Notes: generated from the sequence alone by a model not told the origin. 64,000 nt of DNA from Shewanella marisflavi (GCF_023283925.1 NZ_JAKIKX010000001.1:496001-560000), one strand, 5' to 3'. Shown: positions 8,009-17,067, numbered from the stretch's first letter. A program made the numbers and translations.

Positions 8009-9469
8009 ATGACAACGAACTACTTAACCAGCCAAAGCGGTGCCCCGATTGCCGACGACCAAAACTCACTTTCAGCCGGTGAGCGTGGCCCGCTGTTACT
8101 TCAAGATTGGCACCTTATCGAGAAGCTGGCGCACTTTAATCGCGAACGCATTCCCGAGCGTATCGTTCATGCCAAGGGCACAGGCGTCTATGGTACCTTC
8201 ACCCTGACCAAAGATCTGAGCGATTACACCATTGCCGATCATTTTAATGGCGAAGGTAAGCAGACAGAGACCTTTGTACGCTTCTCTACCGTGGGCGGCG
8301 AGATGGGCTCAGCCGATGCCGAGCGCGATCCCCGTGGATTCGGCCTGCGTTTTTATACTAAGCGCGGTAATCACGATATCGTCGGTAACAATACGCCAAC
8401 CTTCTTCTTGCGTGATGGCATCAAGTTCCCAGACTTTATCCATACCCAGAAGCGTAACCCTATGACCAACCTGAAAGATCCACAGGCGATGTGGGACTTT
8501 TGGTCACTCAACCCAGAAGCCATGCATCAGGTGACCATCTTGATGTCAGACCGTGGTATTCCGGCGAACTATCGCCAGATGCACGGCTATGGTTCGCACA
8601 CCTTCTCTTTCTGGAATGCCAAGGGTGAACGTTTTTGGGTTAAGTTCCATTTTAAATCGCAGCAAGGCGTGGCGAATTTGACCAACGAGCAGGCGGATAA
8701 GCTTAAGGGGATCGATCCTGACTCGTCACAGCGTGACATGGTGGCGGCGATCCAAGATGGTAACTTCCCGCGCTGGACAGTGAATGTGCAGATCATGCCG
8801 GAAGAGGATGCCAACTCTTACTATATCAATCCGTTCGATCTGACTAAGGTTTGGCCACATGGTGACTACCCACTGATCGAGATAGGTGTACTGGAGCTTA
8901 ACCGTCTGCCGCAAAACTATTTTGCCGAAGTGGAGCAGGTGGCCCTGGCGCCGAGTAATCTGGTGCCCGGTGTCGGTGCTTCGCCGGATAAGATGTTGCA
9001 GGCGCGTCTGTTCGCCTATGCCGATGCCCAGCGCTATCGTATTGGTGCCAACTATAACCAGTTGCCGGTGAACTGCCCCCATGCGACTCAGGCTAACCAT
9101 CATCAACGTGGTGGCGCCATGGCGGGGACTCAATGCCCCTTCAGCGGCAGTCAGACGGGCGGCGATGCCAGTGCCAACTATGGTCCGAATAGCACCTCTG
9201 AAGCCTTGGTTGAGCCCACTCAGTTTGCCGAGCCGCCGCTAAGACTCGACGGCGAAGCCGATCGCTATAGCCGTTACGATCAGGATGACTATACCCAGGC
9301 GGGTAACCTGTATCGCATCTTTAGTGAGGAGGAGAAAGCCAGATTAGCCGCAACCATCTCAGGTTCGCTAAGTCAGGCAAGCGTGGATGTACAAGAGCGC
9401 ATGTTAGCCCACTTCTTCAAGGCCGATGAAGACTATGGTCAGCGCATCAAACAGGGATTGGGCCTATAA
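8009..9469 (+). CDS. katB: Monofunctional haem catalase (clade 3)
   Basis: 486 residues from the ATG at 8009, which has GGATGGAG upstream; an in-frame ATG at 7973 lacks homology-like sequence. The active-site His is H54 in RIVHAKGTG, the distal Asn lies in FFLRDGIKFPDF context, and the proximal haem Tyr is in RLFAYADAQRYR. Size and N-terminus (QDWHLIEKLAHFNRERIPER) match small-subunit clade-3 catalases, which need no partner and act in the cytoplasm or periplasm on hydrogen peroxide. No signal peptide is present. A strong terminator follows, so it is monocistronic. The katB name follows Shewanella usage as remembered. Confidence 0.93.
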   Translation: MTTNYLTSQSGAPIADDQNSLSAGERGPLLLQDWHLIEKLAHFNRERIPERIVHAKGTGVYGTFTLTKDLSDYTIADHFNGEGKQTETFVRFSTVGGEMGSADAERDPRGFGLRFYTKRGNHDIVGNNTPTFFLRDGIKFPDFIHTQKRNPMTNLKDPQAMWDFWSLNPEAMHQVTILMSDRGIPANYRQMHGYGSHTFSFWNAKGERFWVKFHFKSQQGVANLTNEQADKLKGIDPDSSQRDMVAAIQDGNFPRWTVNVQIMPEEDANSYYINPFDLTKVWPHGDYPLIEIGVLELNRLPQNYFAEVEQVALAPSNLVPGVGASPDKMLQARLFAYADAQRYRIGANYNQLPVNCPHATQANHHQRGGAMAGTQCPFSGSQTGGDASANYGPNSTSEALVEPTQFAEPPLRLDGEADRYSRYDQDDYTQAGNLYRIFSEEEKARLAATISGSLSQASVDVQERMLAHFFKADEDYGQRIKQGLGL

Positions 9470-9498
9470 CCGCCTGTAAATAAGTAACCTGTAGAACA

Positions 9499-9528
9499 AA
9501 GCCAGTGACTTGAGTCACTGGCTTTTTT
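9499..9528 (+). terminator. Rho-independent terminator after catalase
   Basis: Stem GCCAGTGAC (9501-9509) / GTCACTGGC (9514-9522), then six T. Confidence 0.92.
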
Positions 9529-9582
9529 GTTAAGGCTTAATCTGATTTTCGAGTCAGGGCCTTGGTTTAATAGAACCTTGGT

Positions 9583-10140
9583 TTAATAGATCAGGGTTGC
9601 GACACCCAGCAGGGCAAACAGGGCGGCGCAACCACGGTGGATCCATGTCATCGGCAGTTTCTCGGCGCTGAAGTGACCGGCAAGGACGACGGGCACGTTG
9701 GCAATCATCATGCCCAGGGTGGTACCTAACACGACTAGGGCTAAGGCGTCATACTTGGCCGATAGAACCACTGTGGCAACCTGAGTCTTGTCGCCCATCT
9801 CGGCGAGGAAGAAGAGAATAAAGGTCGCGACAAAGGGACCCATCTTATAAAAACGACTCTCTTCGGCATCAACTTTATCCGGTACCAGTACCCAGAGGGC
9901 GATAGCAAAGAAGGAGAAAGCGACAATATAGGTGGCGACTTCTGGGCTTATCCAGTTGATGGCCCATTGGCCTAACCAGGCGGCGGCGAAATGGTTTGCC
10001 AGGGTCGAGAGAGAGATCCCTAAGATAATGGCGGTTTTATTTCTAAAGCGTGCGGCGAGTATGAGTGCCAGCAGCTGAGTCTTGTCACCGATCTCGGCAA
10101 TAGCGACGGTGAAGGTTGAGGCGAGTAAAGCTTCCATCAT
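9583..10140 (-). CDS. GDT1/UPF0016-family Mn2+ (Ca2+) exporter
   Basis: 185 residues, six membrane segments in two homologous halves, each with the family signature E-x-G-D-K-(T/S): AEIGDKTQL near residue 15 and AEMGDKTQV near 110. Those acidic motifs bind the transported cation in TMEM165/Gdt1 relatives. The ATG pair at 10135-10140 is the start; the open frame extends further upstream only because it runs through the riboswitch leader. The manganese riboswitch in the leader makes Mn2+ efflux the likely job. Single-gene unit, convergent with the catalase. Confidence 0.88.
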   Translation of the reverse strand: MMEALLASTFTVAIAEIGDKTQLLALILAARFRNKTAIILGISLSTLANHFAAAWLGQWAINWISPEVATYIVAFSFFAIALWVLVPDKVDAEESRFYKMGPFVATFILFFLAEMGDKTQVATVVLSAKYDALALVVLGTTLGMMIANVPVVLAGHFSAEKLPMTWIHRGCAALFALLGVATLIY

Positions 10141-10155
10141 AGTTCCTAAGGGGGC

Positions 10156-10208
10156 AAAAAATCCAAGCACGATCCGCCGCCCCCTAATGAATGAACGGTA
10201 ACCGTGCT
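10156..10208 (-). terminator. Riboswitch-controlled intrinsic terminator
   Basis: On the minus strand AGCACG (10208-10203) can pair with CGTGCT (10171-10166), followed by GGATTTTTT. The 5' arm is shared with the aptamer's closing stem P1 (next feature), so aptamer folding and termination exclude each other. That geometry predicts that bound Mn2+ allows read-through into the exporter gene. Confidence 0.6.
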
Positions 10209-10324
10209 CAGGTCTTGCAAAGTAAAAGGTGTTCCCCCTTACCGTGAGTACCATGGCATGTGGCCAAGTATGTTGACACTCACTCAAGGCAATTGCTCGC
10301 CTTGTTAGCTACTCCCCTGAAGCA
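10205..10324 (-). promoter_or_regulatory. yybP-ykoY manganese riboswitch aptamer
   Basis: On the minus strand the leader contains CAGGGGAGTAGC (the conserved L1 GGGGAGUAGC block) and about 85 bases later GCAAGACC, the two hallmark segments of the yybP-ykoY class. A closing stem P1 forms between TGCTTCAGG (10324-10316) and CCTGAGCA (10212-10205) with one bulge. The class is known to sense Mn2+ and often precedes UPF0016/GDT1 exporters, as here. Confidence 0.85.
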
Positions 10325-10333
10325 GTGGCGGCA

Positions 10334-10361
10334 ATTATACCCAAATCCGTTTGAGGCGCAA
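10334..10361 (-). promoter_or_regulatory. Predicted sigma70 promoter for riboswitch-exporter transcript
   Basis: Minus strand: TTGCGC (10361-10356), 16-bp spacer, perfect -10 TATAAT (10339-10334). Transcription would start just before the aptamer. Confidence 0.6.
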
Positions 10362-10768
10362 GCTGGTGAGTACCAATGAGCAATTTTTATGCGCAATGAT
10401 TACGCTGTAGACAAGTTGTTTCGCGCTTTTTGCGCCTTTGTGTAATCTTGCGCCCAATCCCGCGCGATACCTTGTGCGCTGGCAACGCCTCTGTTAATGT
10501 GCCAAACAGTCAAATTTATAGAGTAAAGGTAGTGATTAAACAAACCTATCGATATTGTTACCGATTTAGACAGCCTCAGGGGCTTAGTTAAATCGGAAGA
10601 TAGTGTATAGCTAAGCTGTTGAGGCCAACCCAACGCGTACTAGGACAGAGTTCCATAGTTCGGTTAGGAGGCTATCGCTTAGTGTGTTTTATGACTAATT
10701 CCCGCCTTCGCAGCCGTTCTAAATCTGACCTTCCAAAAAGAGAAAATTAAAAAAGACAGGACAATTTT
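10362..10768. other. Intergenic between riboswitch promoter and aromatic permease
   Basis: About 400 bp. A frame on the minus strand (10400-10633) has no ribosome site or family resemblance and is not called. I tried to find TyrR boxes for the permease and found none that fit both half-sites. Confidence 0.4.
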
Positions 10769-11968
10769 GTGAACTTAAAAATGCTTGGCTCTATTGCCAT
10801 CGTTGCGGGCACCGCAATTGGGGGAGGCATGTTGGCATTGCCTCTGGCTACCGCTTCATTGGGGACAATACCAGCCTTACTGCTATTGGTGGTGATTTGG
10901 GGGGTATCTATTTATACCTCGCTGCTGATGTTAGAGATTAACTTACGTGCTGGGGTAGGGCTTAATGTTCACGCCATCACGGGCAAGACACTCGGCAAGG
11001 TTGGACAGCTGATCCAGGGGGGCTCCTTCCTCAGCCTGCTGTTTGCTCTGACCATGGTTTACCTGATGGGGGGATCTTCCCTGTTAGAGTCGCGCTTTGA
11101 ACCTCTGGGGATCAAGGTGAGTCATGAGGCGGCAGTGTTACTCTTTACCTTGATTTTCGGTGGTTTTATTGCCATTGGTGTGTCTTGGATCGACAAAGTC
11201 TCACGGGTGCTGTTTACAGCCATGGTGGCACTGTTTGTTATCGTGGTGCTGTTTTTGCTGCCCGAGGTAAGCCCAACTTATATTCTGCGTGAATCCTCTG
11301 CCGAAATCGTCTCTAAGGGCGAGCTGGGTAACCTTTGGTTGGCGGCGATCCCTGTGGTCTTTACCTCTTTCGGTTTCCATGTCTGTATCGCCACTATTGT
11401 GCGTTACTTAGATGGCGATGCCATGTCACTGCGCAAGGTGCTCATGATAGGTTCTAGTATTCCACTGCTCTGTTATATCCTTTGGTTGATGGTGACCTTA
11501 GGTACAGTAGGCGGGGCAACAGTGCACGGTTTCGAGGGGTCACTACCTAAGTTAGTGTCGGCGCTGCAGGCGATTGCTCACTCAGACATTTTGCGTCAGT
11601 GTATCGATCTGTTTGCCAATCTGGCGCTGATCACCTCTTTCCTTGGGGTGACCATGAGCCTGTTTGATTATATTGCCGAGCTGACTCGTGCCAGAGATAA
11701 CCTCTTAGGTCGCGTACAAACCTGGCTGGTCACCTTTGTGCCTCCGCTGCTGTGTGCACTTTACTACCCAGATGGATTTATTAAGGTGCTAGGTTTTGCC
11801 GCTTTGCCATTGGTGGTGATGATCATCTTCTTGCCTATCGCTATGGCGCTGGGGCAGCGTAAACAAAACCTGGGTGGTTACCAGGTCGGTGGCGGTAATT
11901 TTGCCCTAGGGGCATCAGCCTTAGTGGGACTGGTGATTATTGCCGCTCAGCTTTGGGTTGCGCTGTAA
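10769..11968 (+). CDS. tyrP: Aromatic amino acid permease, HAAAP family (TyrP/Mtr type)
   Basis: 399 residues with about eleven membrane helices. The N-terminus GTAIGGGMLALPLA is the HAAAP substrate-binding glycine-rich motif. Closest in memory is E. coli TyrP (tyrosine/H+ symport), though Mtr (tryptophan) cannot be excluded. Start is GTG at 10769, eight bases after GACAGG; no earlier start fits. It acts in the inner membrane, importing tyrosine or related amino acids. The gene stands alone and ends at a strong terminator. Confidence 0.8.
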   Translation: MNLKMLGSIAIVAGTAIGGGMLALPLATASLGTIPALLLLVVIWGVSIYTSLLMLEINLRAGVGLNVHAITGKTLGKVGQLIQGGSFLSLLFALTMVYLMGGSSLLESRFEPLGIKVSHEAAVLLFTLIFGGFIAIGVSWIDKVSRVLFTAMVALFVIVVLFLLPEVSPTYILRESSAEIVSKGELGNLWLAAIPVVFTSFGFHVCIATIVRYLDGDAMSLRKVLMIGSSIPLLCYILWLMVTLGTVGGATVHGFEGSLPKLVSALQAIAHSDILRQCIDLFANLALITSFLGVTMSLFDYIAELTRARDNLLGRVQTWLVTFVPPLLCALYYPDGFIKVLGFAALPLVVMIIFLPIAMALGQRKQNLGGYQVGGGNFALGASALVGLVIIAAQLWVAL

Positions 11969-12076
11969 AATTCGCCTGAATAAAGTGGTAAACGCTAAGG
12001 TGTTCCCCTAGCCGGAAATAACTGCTTACTTTTTAGCTTTTTTGCTAAGCTGTTTGTCACTCAGCAATTTATGATA

Positions 12077-12102
12077 AAGTCGGGCGATTGCCCGACTTTT
12101 TT
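12077..12102 (+). terminator. Rho-independent terminator after aromatic permease
   Basis: Stem AAGTCGGGC (12077-12085), loop GATT, GCCCGACTT (12090-12098), T tract to 12102. Confidence 0.93.
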
Positions 12103-12192
12103 GTAGGGCTTTTTGAGTCTTCATTGCGCTGAATACTCAAAAAGCCAATGGGTATTATAAAAATTTTTATAACGATAAAACGGACTTAGCAA

Positions 12193-14349
12193 ATGAAAAA
12201 GTTACTCGTAACAGTGGCGTTCGCTGCTGCTTTCGGCGCACAAGCCGATGAGGGAATGTGGCAGCCATATCAACTGCCCGCCATGGCTGATGAGCTGAAA
12301 GCCAAAGGGCTGGAAATCGACGCCAAATCTATCTCTAAACTCACCGAATTTCCTATGAACGCCGTGATCAGCCTGGGTGGCTGTACCGCGTCTTTCGTAT
12401 CGCCAAAGGGATTGGTGGTCACTAACCATCACTGTGCCTACGGCTCAATTCAATACAATTCGACCCCAGAGAATAACCTGCTTAAAGATGGTTTTCTGGC
12501 CAAGAGTTACAGTGAAGAGCTACCCGCTACCCCTGGTTCGCGAATCTATGTCACCGAGGAAGTGACTAATGTGACCGACAAGGTGAAAGCGGGCCTGGAA
12601 AACAAGGTCGGTAACGACTTTTATCAAGGTATCGAGGCCAAAGAGAAGCAACTGGTTGCTCAGTGTGAGGCCGGTGGCGGCTACCGTTGTCAGGTATACA
12701 GCTTCCACGGCGGCTTGGAATATTACCTGGTTAAGCAGCTTGAGATCCGCGATGTGCGCCTGGTATATAACCCAGCGGCCAGCGTAGGTAAGTACGGCGG
12801 TGATATCGATAACTGGATGTGGCCACGCCACACTGGTGACTTCTCCTTCTATCGTGGCTATGTCGCCAAAGATGGCAAGCCAGCAGATTTCAGTAAAGAC
12901 AACGTGCCTTACGAGCCAAAGAGCTTCCTTAAGGTATCGGCCAAGGGCGTGAGCGATGGCGATTTCGTGATGGTGGCCGGTTATCCGGGTCGCACCAACC
13001 GTTACCGCACCGCCAACGAAGTGGAAAACCAGTTCGAGTGGGCTTACCCAGAAGGCAAGATGCTGCGTGAACGCTTTATCGAGATCATCAAAGAAACCGC
13101 GCCCGAGGGCAGCGACGAGCGTATCAAGTATGAGAGCTTAATCGCCGGTCTGGCTAACTATGCTAAGAACTTCACTTCGATGATCGAGTTCTATGGTAAG
13201 TCGACCATGCTCGAAGATCGCAAGGCTCGCGAGGCGGCTCTGACCACTTGGATCAATAAAGACAGCCAGCGTCAGGCCAAATATGGTGAGACTTTGGCCG
13301 AGCTGGACAAGCTGATCAAAGAGAGCCAGGAGCATCAGGCCCGCGACATCATCTTAGGCTATATCGGCTACACCACCATGTTGCCGACTGCACGTAGCCT
13401 CTACCGTCTGGCGAATGAGAAGCAGCTTGATGACATGGCCCGCGAGCCAGGTTACCAGGAGCGCGACATGACTCGTTTCAAGTCAGGTCTTGAGCGTATC
13501 GACCGTCGTTATGCGCCGAGTGTCGATAAGGCCGTAGTGCTGGATCTGCTGACGCGTTACGCCAACTTGCCTAGCGAAGAGCGTATCCCTGCGCTGGACA
13601 AAGCCTTTGGCATAGGCAAGAAGTTTGACGCCGCTAAGCTTAGCAAGACGTTAGACAAGATGTACGCCAAGACTCAGCTAGGCGACAAAGAGACTCGTTT
13701 AGCCTGGATGGATAAGTCAGTGGCCGACTTCAAGGCGTCTAAAGATCCTTTCATTCAGTTTGCTGTCGCCATGTATGACACAGATATGGCCCAGGAAAAG
13801 AAAGAGAAGGAGCTGTATGGCAAGCTGATGAAGGTGCGTCCTCAATATATGGATGCCATCATCGCCTATAACAAGGAGCTGGGTAATCCTGTCTACGCCG
13901 ATGCTAACTCTAGCCTGCGTGTTACCGTGGGGCACGTGAAGGGCTACTCGCCGCAAGATGGTCTGCAGGCCGTACCATTCACTCGCCTTGAAGGCATACT
14001 GGCTAAAGACACGGGTGAAGAGCCGTTCGATGCGCCTAAGAAGCAGCTTGAGCTGATTAAGCAGAAGCAATATGGCGACTACTATATGAAGTCTATTGAC
14101 TCTGTGCCGGTGAACTTCCTGTCAACGCTGGATACCACAGGTGGTAATTCAGGTTCACCAACCCTAAACGGCCGCGCCGAGCTTGTCGGTCTGCTGTTTG
14201 ACGGCGTCTATGAATCTATCATCGGCGACTGGGGTTACGATACCGACACCAACCGCTCTATCCAGGTAGATAGCCGCTATATGCTATGGGTGATGAAGTA
14301 TCTGGATAACGCCGATAACCTGTTGGCGGAAATGGAGATTGTTCACTAA
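12193..14349 (+). CDS. S46 dipeptidyl-peptidase, DPP7-like
   Basis: 718 residues with a signal peptide (cleavage near AQA-DE, residue 18). The S46 chymotrypsin-like triad is visible: His in TNHHC (77-81), Asp in the DIDNWMWPRHTGDF block (~215-228) and Ser653 in TTGGNSGSP. Eighteen residues after the Ser, where DPP11 has the Arg that selects acidic P1, this protein has Gly671 (LFDGVY), which predicts DPP7-type preference for hydrophobic P1. It would release dipeptides from N-termini of peptides in the periplasm, feeding amino acid catabolism. Monocistronic, with a terminator after it. Confidence 0.88.
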   Translation: MKKLLVTVAFAAAFGAQADEGMWQPYQLPAMADELKAKGLEIDAKSISKLTEFPMNAVISLGGCTASFVSPKGLVVTNHHCAYGSIQYNSTPENNLLKDGFLAKSYSEELPATPGSRIYVTEEVTNVTDKVKAGLENKVGNDFYQGIEAKEKQLVAQCEAGGGYRCQVYSFHGGLEYYLVKQLEIRDVRLVYNPAASVGKYGGDIDNWMWPRHTGDFSFYRGYVAKDGKPADFSKDNVPYEPKSFLKVSAKGVSDGDFVMVAGYPGRTNRYRTANEVENQFEWAYPEGKMLRERFIEIIKETAPEGSDERIKYESLIAGLANYAKNFTSMIEFYGKSTMLEDRKAREAALTTWINKDSQRQAKYGETLAELDKLIKESQEHQARDIILGYIGYTTMLPTARSLYRLANEKQLDDMAREPGYQERDMTRFKSGLERIDRRYAPSVDKAVVLDLLTRYANLPSEERIPALDKAFGIGKKFDAAKLSKTLDKMYAKTQLGDKETRLAWMDKSVADFKASKDPFIQFAVAMYDTDMAQEKKEKELYGKLMKVRPQYMDAIIAYNKELGNPVYADANSSLRVTVGHVKGYSPQDGLQAVPFTRLEGILAKDTGEEPFDAPKKQLELIKQKQYGDYYMKSIDSVPVNFLSTLDTTGGNSGSPTLNGRAELVGLLFDGVYESIIGDWGYDTDTNRSIQVDSRYMLWVMKYLDNADNLLAEMEIVH

Positions 14350-14403
14350 TTCTAGCGATTAGTGGAGGCGCTGGTTGGATGCTATCTAGTTAGCGTTAAG
14401 GTT

Positions 14404-14437
14404 AAAAGGGTTTAGATGAGAATCTAGGCCCTTTTTT
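14404..14437 (+). terminator. Likely terminator after S46 peptidase
   Basis: Imperfect stem AAAGGG-TTTAGA (from 14405) / TCTA-GGCCCTTT, then T tract to 14437. Confidence 0.7.
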
Positions 14438-14662
14438 ACGTTAAAGGGGTAACTTTCTTGGTGTTTACTCTTTGTATTTAGTTGAAATTCATTACCCTTG
14501 TTTTAGCGTTAGCCGTAACTGATGTTAATTGCTTGCGGGAGGTTAAATGCTGATAGCATCAAGGTTGCAATGCACTGGAAATCATTAATCTGGTGGGGTA
14601 GAAATTTAATACCCTTGCTATAGCGTTAGCCGTATTTTTAATCTATTGCCTGCCGCAGGCTC

Positions 14663-14753
14663 ATGTGCAGATACGCTGGTGAGACGCCGTGAATACATCC
14701 TGTAGGCTCTGCCGAAACATCCCTGTTTCGGAAGCTCACCAGCGTATCTACAC
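14663..14753 (-). repeat. Dispersed hairpin repeat, copy A
   Basis: Bounded by a perfect 15-bp inverted repeat AGATACGCTGGTGAG (14669-14683) / CTCACCAGCGTATCT (14735-14749), with an inner perfect hairpin CCGAAACA-TCCC-TGTTTCGG (14712-14731). It matches copy B at 20531-20622 in the opposite orientation over about 91 bp. Confidence 0.88.
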
Positions 14754-14926
14754 CCGGTTTTCCATTTCTTCGATTTGCCCTTACTTGTATCACTCAGACA
14801 ATCAAAAGCTAAATTGTTTTTGGACAAATCCGTGTTATACCTTCAACGTAAGAAGGTAAGTTTTGGATTAAAATATATATTGAAAACGCTAAGAATAGGT
14901 GAAAATATGGTGCCATGAATCTCTTA

Positions 14927-15973
14927 TTAAAGAAGGTCATGAACCCCCACATTCCACATTCCACACTTTGACAGAATCAACCGTCGAGCAACGCACTGCA
15001 CATTATGAACGTCATATGGTCCTAAAAATGACGAGTTTTCACTAAATTTATGAGCAGTCATGAAATTTCGAATATAACTACAGTAGTGTATAGCATCTGG
15101 AAGATTGAGCTCTATATCTCGAATAGCTACATTATGTTCATCAATCAGATTACCTAGTCTGGGTTTGACATTATTTTCAGCGGGTGATTCATCACCTCTG
15201 AGAATCCATCTAACCTTTTGCTCAGGATCAATTCCAGACTCATGTAATCTGCATTTTATATCTTTAAGAACTTCTGGATTCCAAAATCCAGCTTTATTAT
15301 CTATAAACCGTTTTTTCTCGCTGCTAGACTTAATTTGAAGCTGAAGTTCTTCGATTGCAGAGAATGCTAGATTTATCGCTACAGACGTACTGACATGTTC
15401 AGAGTAATATTCAGAAGATTTTTCAAATACCTGCCCGTACATAGGAGCTGCTGACCACCAAGTTATGCAATCAATAGCTAGACTTCGTGCTAACTTATGA
15501 ATTGCATAAATCAGAGATTTATCGCGCCATGCCTTCGTAGCAATGTGTATCGCCACTGGTAGTTCAGGTCTATGGACAAACTTTTCAAAGTAGCCATGAG
15601 TTTGAAATACATTACAAAAAAGAGACCTCTGTTTCTCCACATCACAAGGAATTTCGAAAGCAGATCGTAACCCTATTCGATCTGTAGGGTTTCCTTCTAA
15701 TACATCATAAGATGCACAAATAAGTTGGATGATATTATTAGCAGTTATCTCATCAGCTTTAAATACCATTAATTTGCCAGGAATATCATCAGCCAATTGA
15801 GAACCCAATGCCGAAGGGTGAGATATTTGGTGAATAACTCCCGTAGATGAAAACCAATATCGCCCTGACGGGTCAGAGTTCATTTCTAAGCTCCAATCAT
15901 CTATTGAATTTAATGATTTCAACGAACTGAGGTGATAGGGATTAGCTACGAGAAAGCTGCAATATGAATTCAT
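14927..15973 (-). CDS. Unknown protein with C-terminal HEPN-like motif
   Basis: 348 residues, not recognised. It is soluble with no signal or membrane segment. Near the C-terminus, between two predicted helices, lies R302-N-F-M-T-A-H308, which fits the RX4-6H active-site motif of HEPN ribonucleases (common in toxins, Abi and other defence proteins); the rest of the sequence gives no further support. Codon use is AT-rich, unlike flanking core genes. SD AAGAAG precedes the ATG. It is transcribed away from the LysR gene, stands alone, and sits just inside repeat copy A. Could equally be a nutrition or surface gene of unknown type. Confidence 0.7.
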   Translation of the reverse strand: MNSYCSFLVANPYHLSSLKSLNSIDDWSLEMNSDPSGRYWFSSTGVIHQISHPSALGSQLADDIPGKLMVFKADEITANNIIQLICASYDVLEGNPTDRIGLRSAFEIPCDVEKQRSLFCNVFQTHGYFEKFVHRPELPVAIHIATKAWRDKSLIYAIHKLARSLAIDCITWWSAAPMYGQVFEKSSEYYSEHVSTSVAINLAFSAIEELQLQIKSSSEKKRFIDNKAGFWNPEVLKDIKCRLHESGIDPEQKVRWILRGDESPAENNVKPRLGNLIDEHNVAIRDIELNLPDAIHYCSYIRNFMTAHKFSENSSFLGPYDVHNVQCVARRLILSKCGMWNVGVHDLL

Positions 15974-16155
15974 ATAGTCTTCTTATTAAATTGTCTGTGA
16001 ATCGCCACTGATATCGAAGACACTTTCTAGCATTACTAAAATTGGGTCAACAGGCCAATACCAAGCAGAGCTAGTTCAGTCATGCGAAACAAGTAATGGG
16101 GCAAAGGTGTGTTTGCCATGATCGGCGCTAGCACACCTCTGGTAACAACATACTA

Positions 16156-17067
16156 TCAACTTAACCACGGCGCTTTTTGGCATTGATCTTTTAATAGTGA
16201 TAAAAAGCCAGTGACTCGCGCTGACCTCTCATGCGCAGCAGAACTCACGAGGGCAACAATATCGGCATTTGGAAGCTCATAATCTGGCAATAATCGCACT
16301 AATTTACCACTATCAATCTGTGATTGAATATCCCATTCAGATCGCATGATAATCCCTAAGTCTCTTAAGGCCCAGTCTTTAATTACTCTGCCCTCATTAC
16401 TTGCAAGTGAAGGACGAATTCGAACATTTTCTATGGATCCTGAGACTGTATGAGTAAAGCTCCACAACGTGACATCTTCATTATTTTCTCTCAACGCAAT
16501 ACATTGATGCTTCTTAAGATCTTGCGGAGTTTCAGGCTGCCCATAACGTGATAAATACTCGGGCGAAGCGCAAACAAAGCGCTTGTTTGGGGCTAAACTC
16601 ACCATCTTAAGGCTGGAATCCGCCAGGTGACCAATGTAGATGATAATGTCCCATTTATGATGGTTGGCCCAGTTTGGCTTATCTGATAACTCTAGCTCCA
16701 CCTCTAGGCGAGGATGAGCTTTTTTATACTCACCTAATAAAGGGGCTATCACATCGTTGCCAAAGCCAAGGGGCGCCAATACTCTTAGACAACCACTGAC
16801 ATCCCCTCTGCTTTCATTGAGTTTATCGGTGAGCTCGTCCAAATCTTCAAGGATCGAAATACCAGTATCAACTAAAACGCGCCCTTCTTCTGTTAAGCTA
16901 ACCACTCGCGAAGGCCGTTGAAGTAACTTAAGCGATAGCTTCTTTTCGATATGTTGAATACGCTGAGTGACTGATGGCGGCGTTATATTGAGCGTACGAG
17001 CCGCATCAGCCAATGTTCTATGGTTAGAAACTACCACAAGAAATCGAATATCTTCTGTCGTTAACAT
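16156..17067 (-). CDS. LysR-family regulator of the divergent D-amino-acid gene cluster
   Basis: 303 residues, standard LysR length. The N-terminal winged helix (residues 1-60: RTLADAARTLNITPPSVTQR) is typical, and residues ~90-290 form the effector-binding domain. It is divergent from the dehydratase gene with a 112-bp gap, the classic LysR layout, so it probably activates that operon in response to a substrate or intermediate and represses itself. SD GGAAG precedes the ATG. The effector is unknown. Confidence 0.9.
   Translation of the reverse strand: MLTTEDIRFLVVVSNHRTLADAARTLNITPPSVTQRIQHIEKKLSLKLLQRPSRVVSLTEEGRVLVDTGISILEDLDELTDKLNESRGDVSGCLRVLAPLGFGNDVIAPLLGEYKKAHPRLEVELELSDKPNWANHHKWDIIIYIGHLADSSLKMVSLAPNKRFVCASPEYLSRYGQPETPQDLKKHQCIALRENNEDVTLWSFTHTVSGSIENVRIRPSLASNEGRVIKDWALRDLGIIMRSEWDIQSQIDSGKLVRLLPDYELPNADIVALVSSAAHERSARVTGFLSLLKDQCQKAPWLS

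Larger units (their letters stand above)
14350..14926. other. Intergenic, repeat-rich left edge of islet
   Basis: About 580 bp without a gene. After the S46 terminator it holds two 24-bp direct repeats (14494-14517 and 14611-14634, two mismatches, each ending TAGCGTTAGCCGTA) that start similar ~70-bp stretches, then copy A of the dispersed hairpin repeat, then AT-rich sequence. Short frames through the repeat (such as 14618-14827) are not genes. Confidence 0.6.

Noticed and set aside
8726..9133. Minus-strand frame opposite catalase
   Set aside because: Shadow of a well-supported gene; no ribosome site.
10141..10287. N-terminal extension of the GDT1 exporter
   Set aside because: The extension reads through the riboswitch and its terminator and has no homology-like sequence; the ATG pair at 10135-10140 starts the membrane domain.
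10400..10633. Minus-strand frame of 77 codons
   Set aside because: No ribosome site and no recognisable protein features in a promoter region.
14490..14760. Integron attC-like sites
   Set aside because: The GCGTTAGCC text recalls attC cores, but paired R'/R'' boxes could not be placed and there is no integrase or cassette series.
14618..14827. Open frame on the minus strand containing SRRLTSVSAH
   Set aside because: It is made by translation of the dispersed repeat copy A; the same peptide appears from copy B. No ribosome site.
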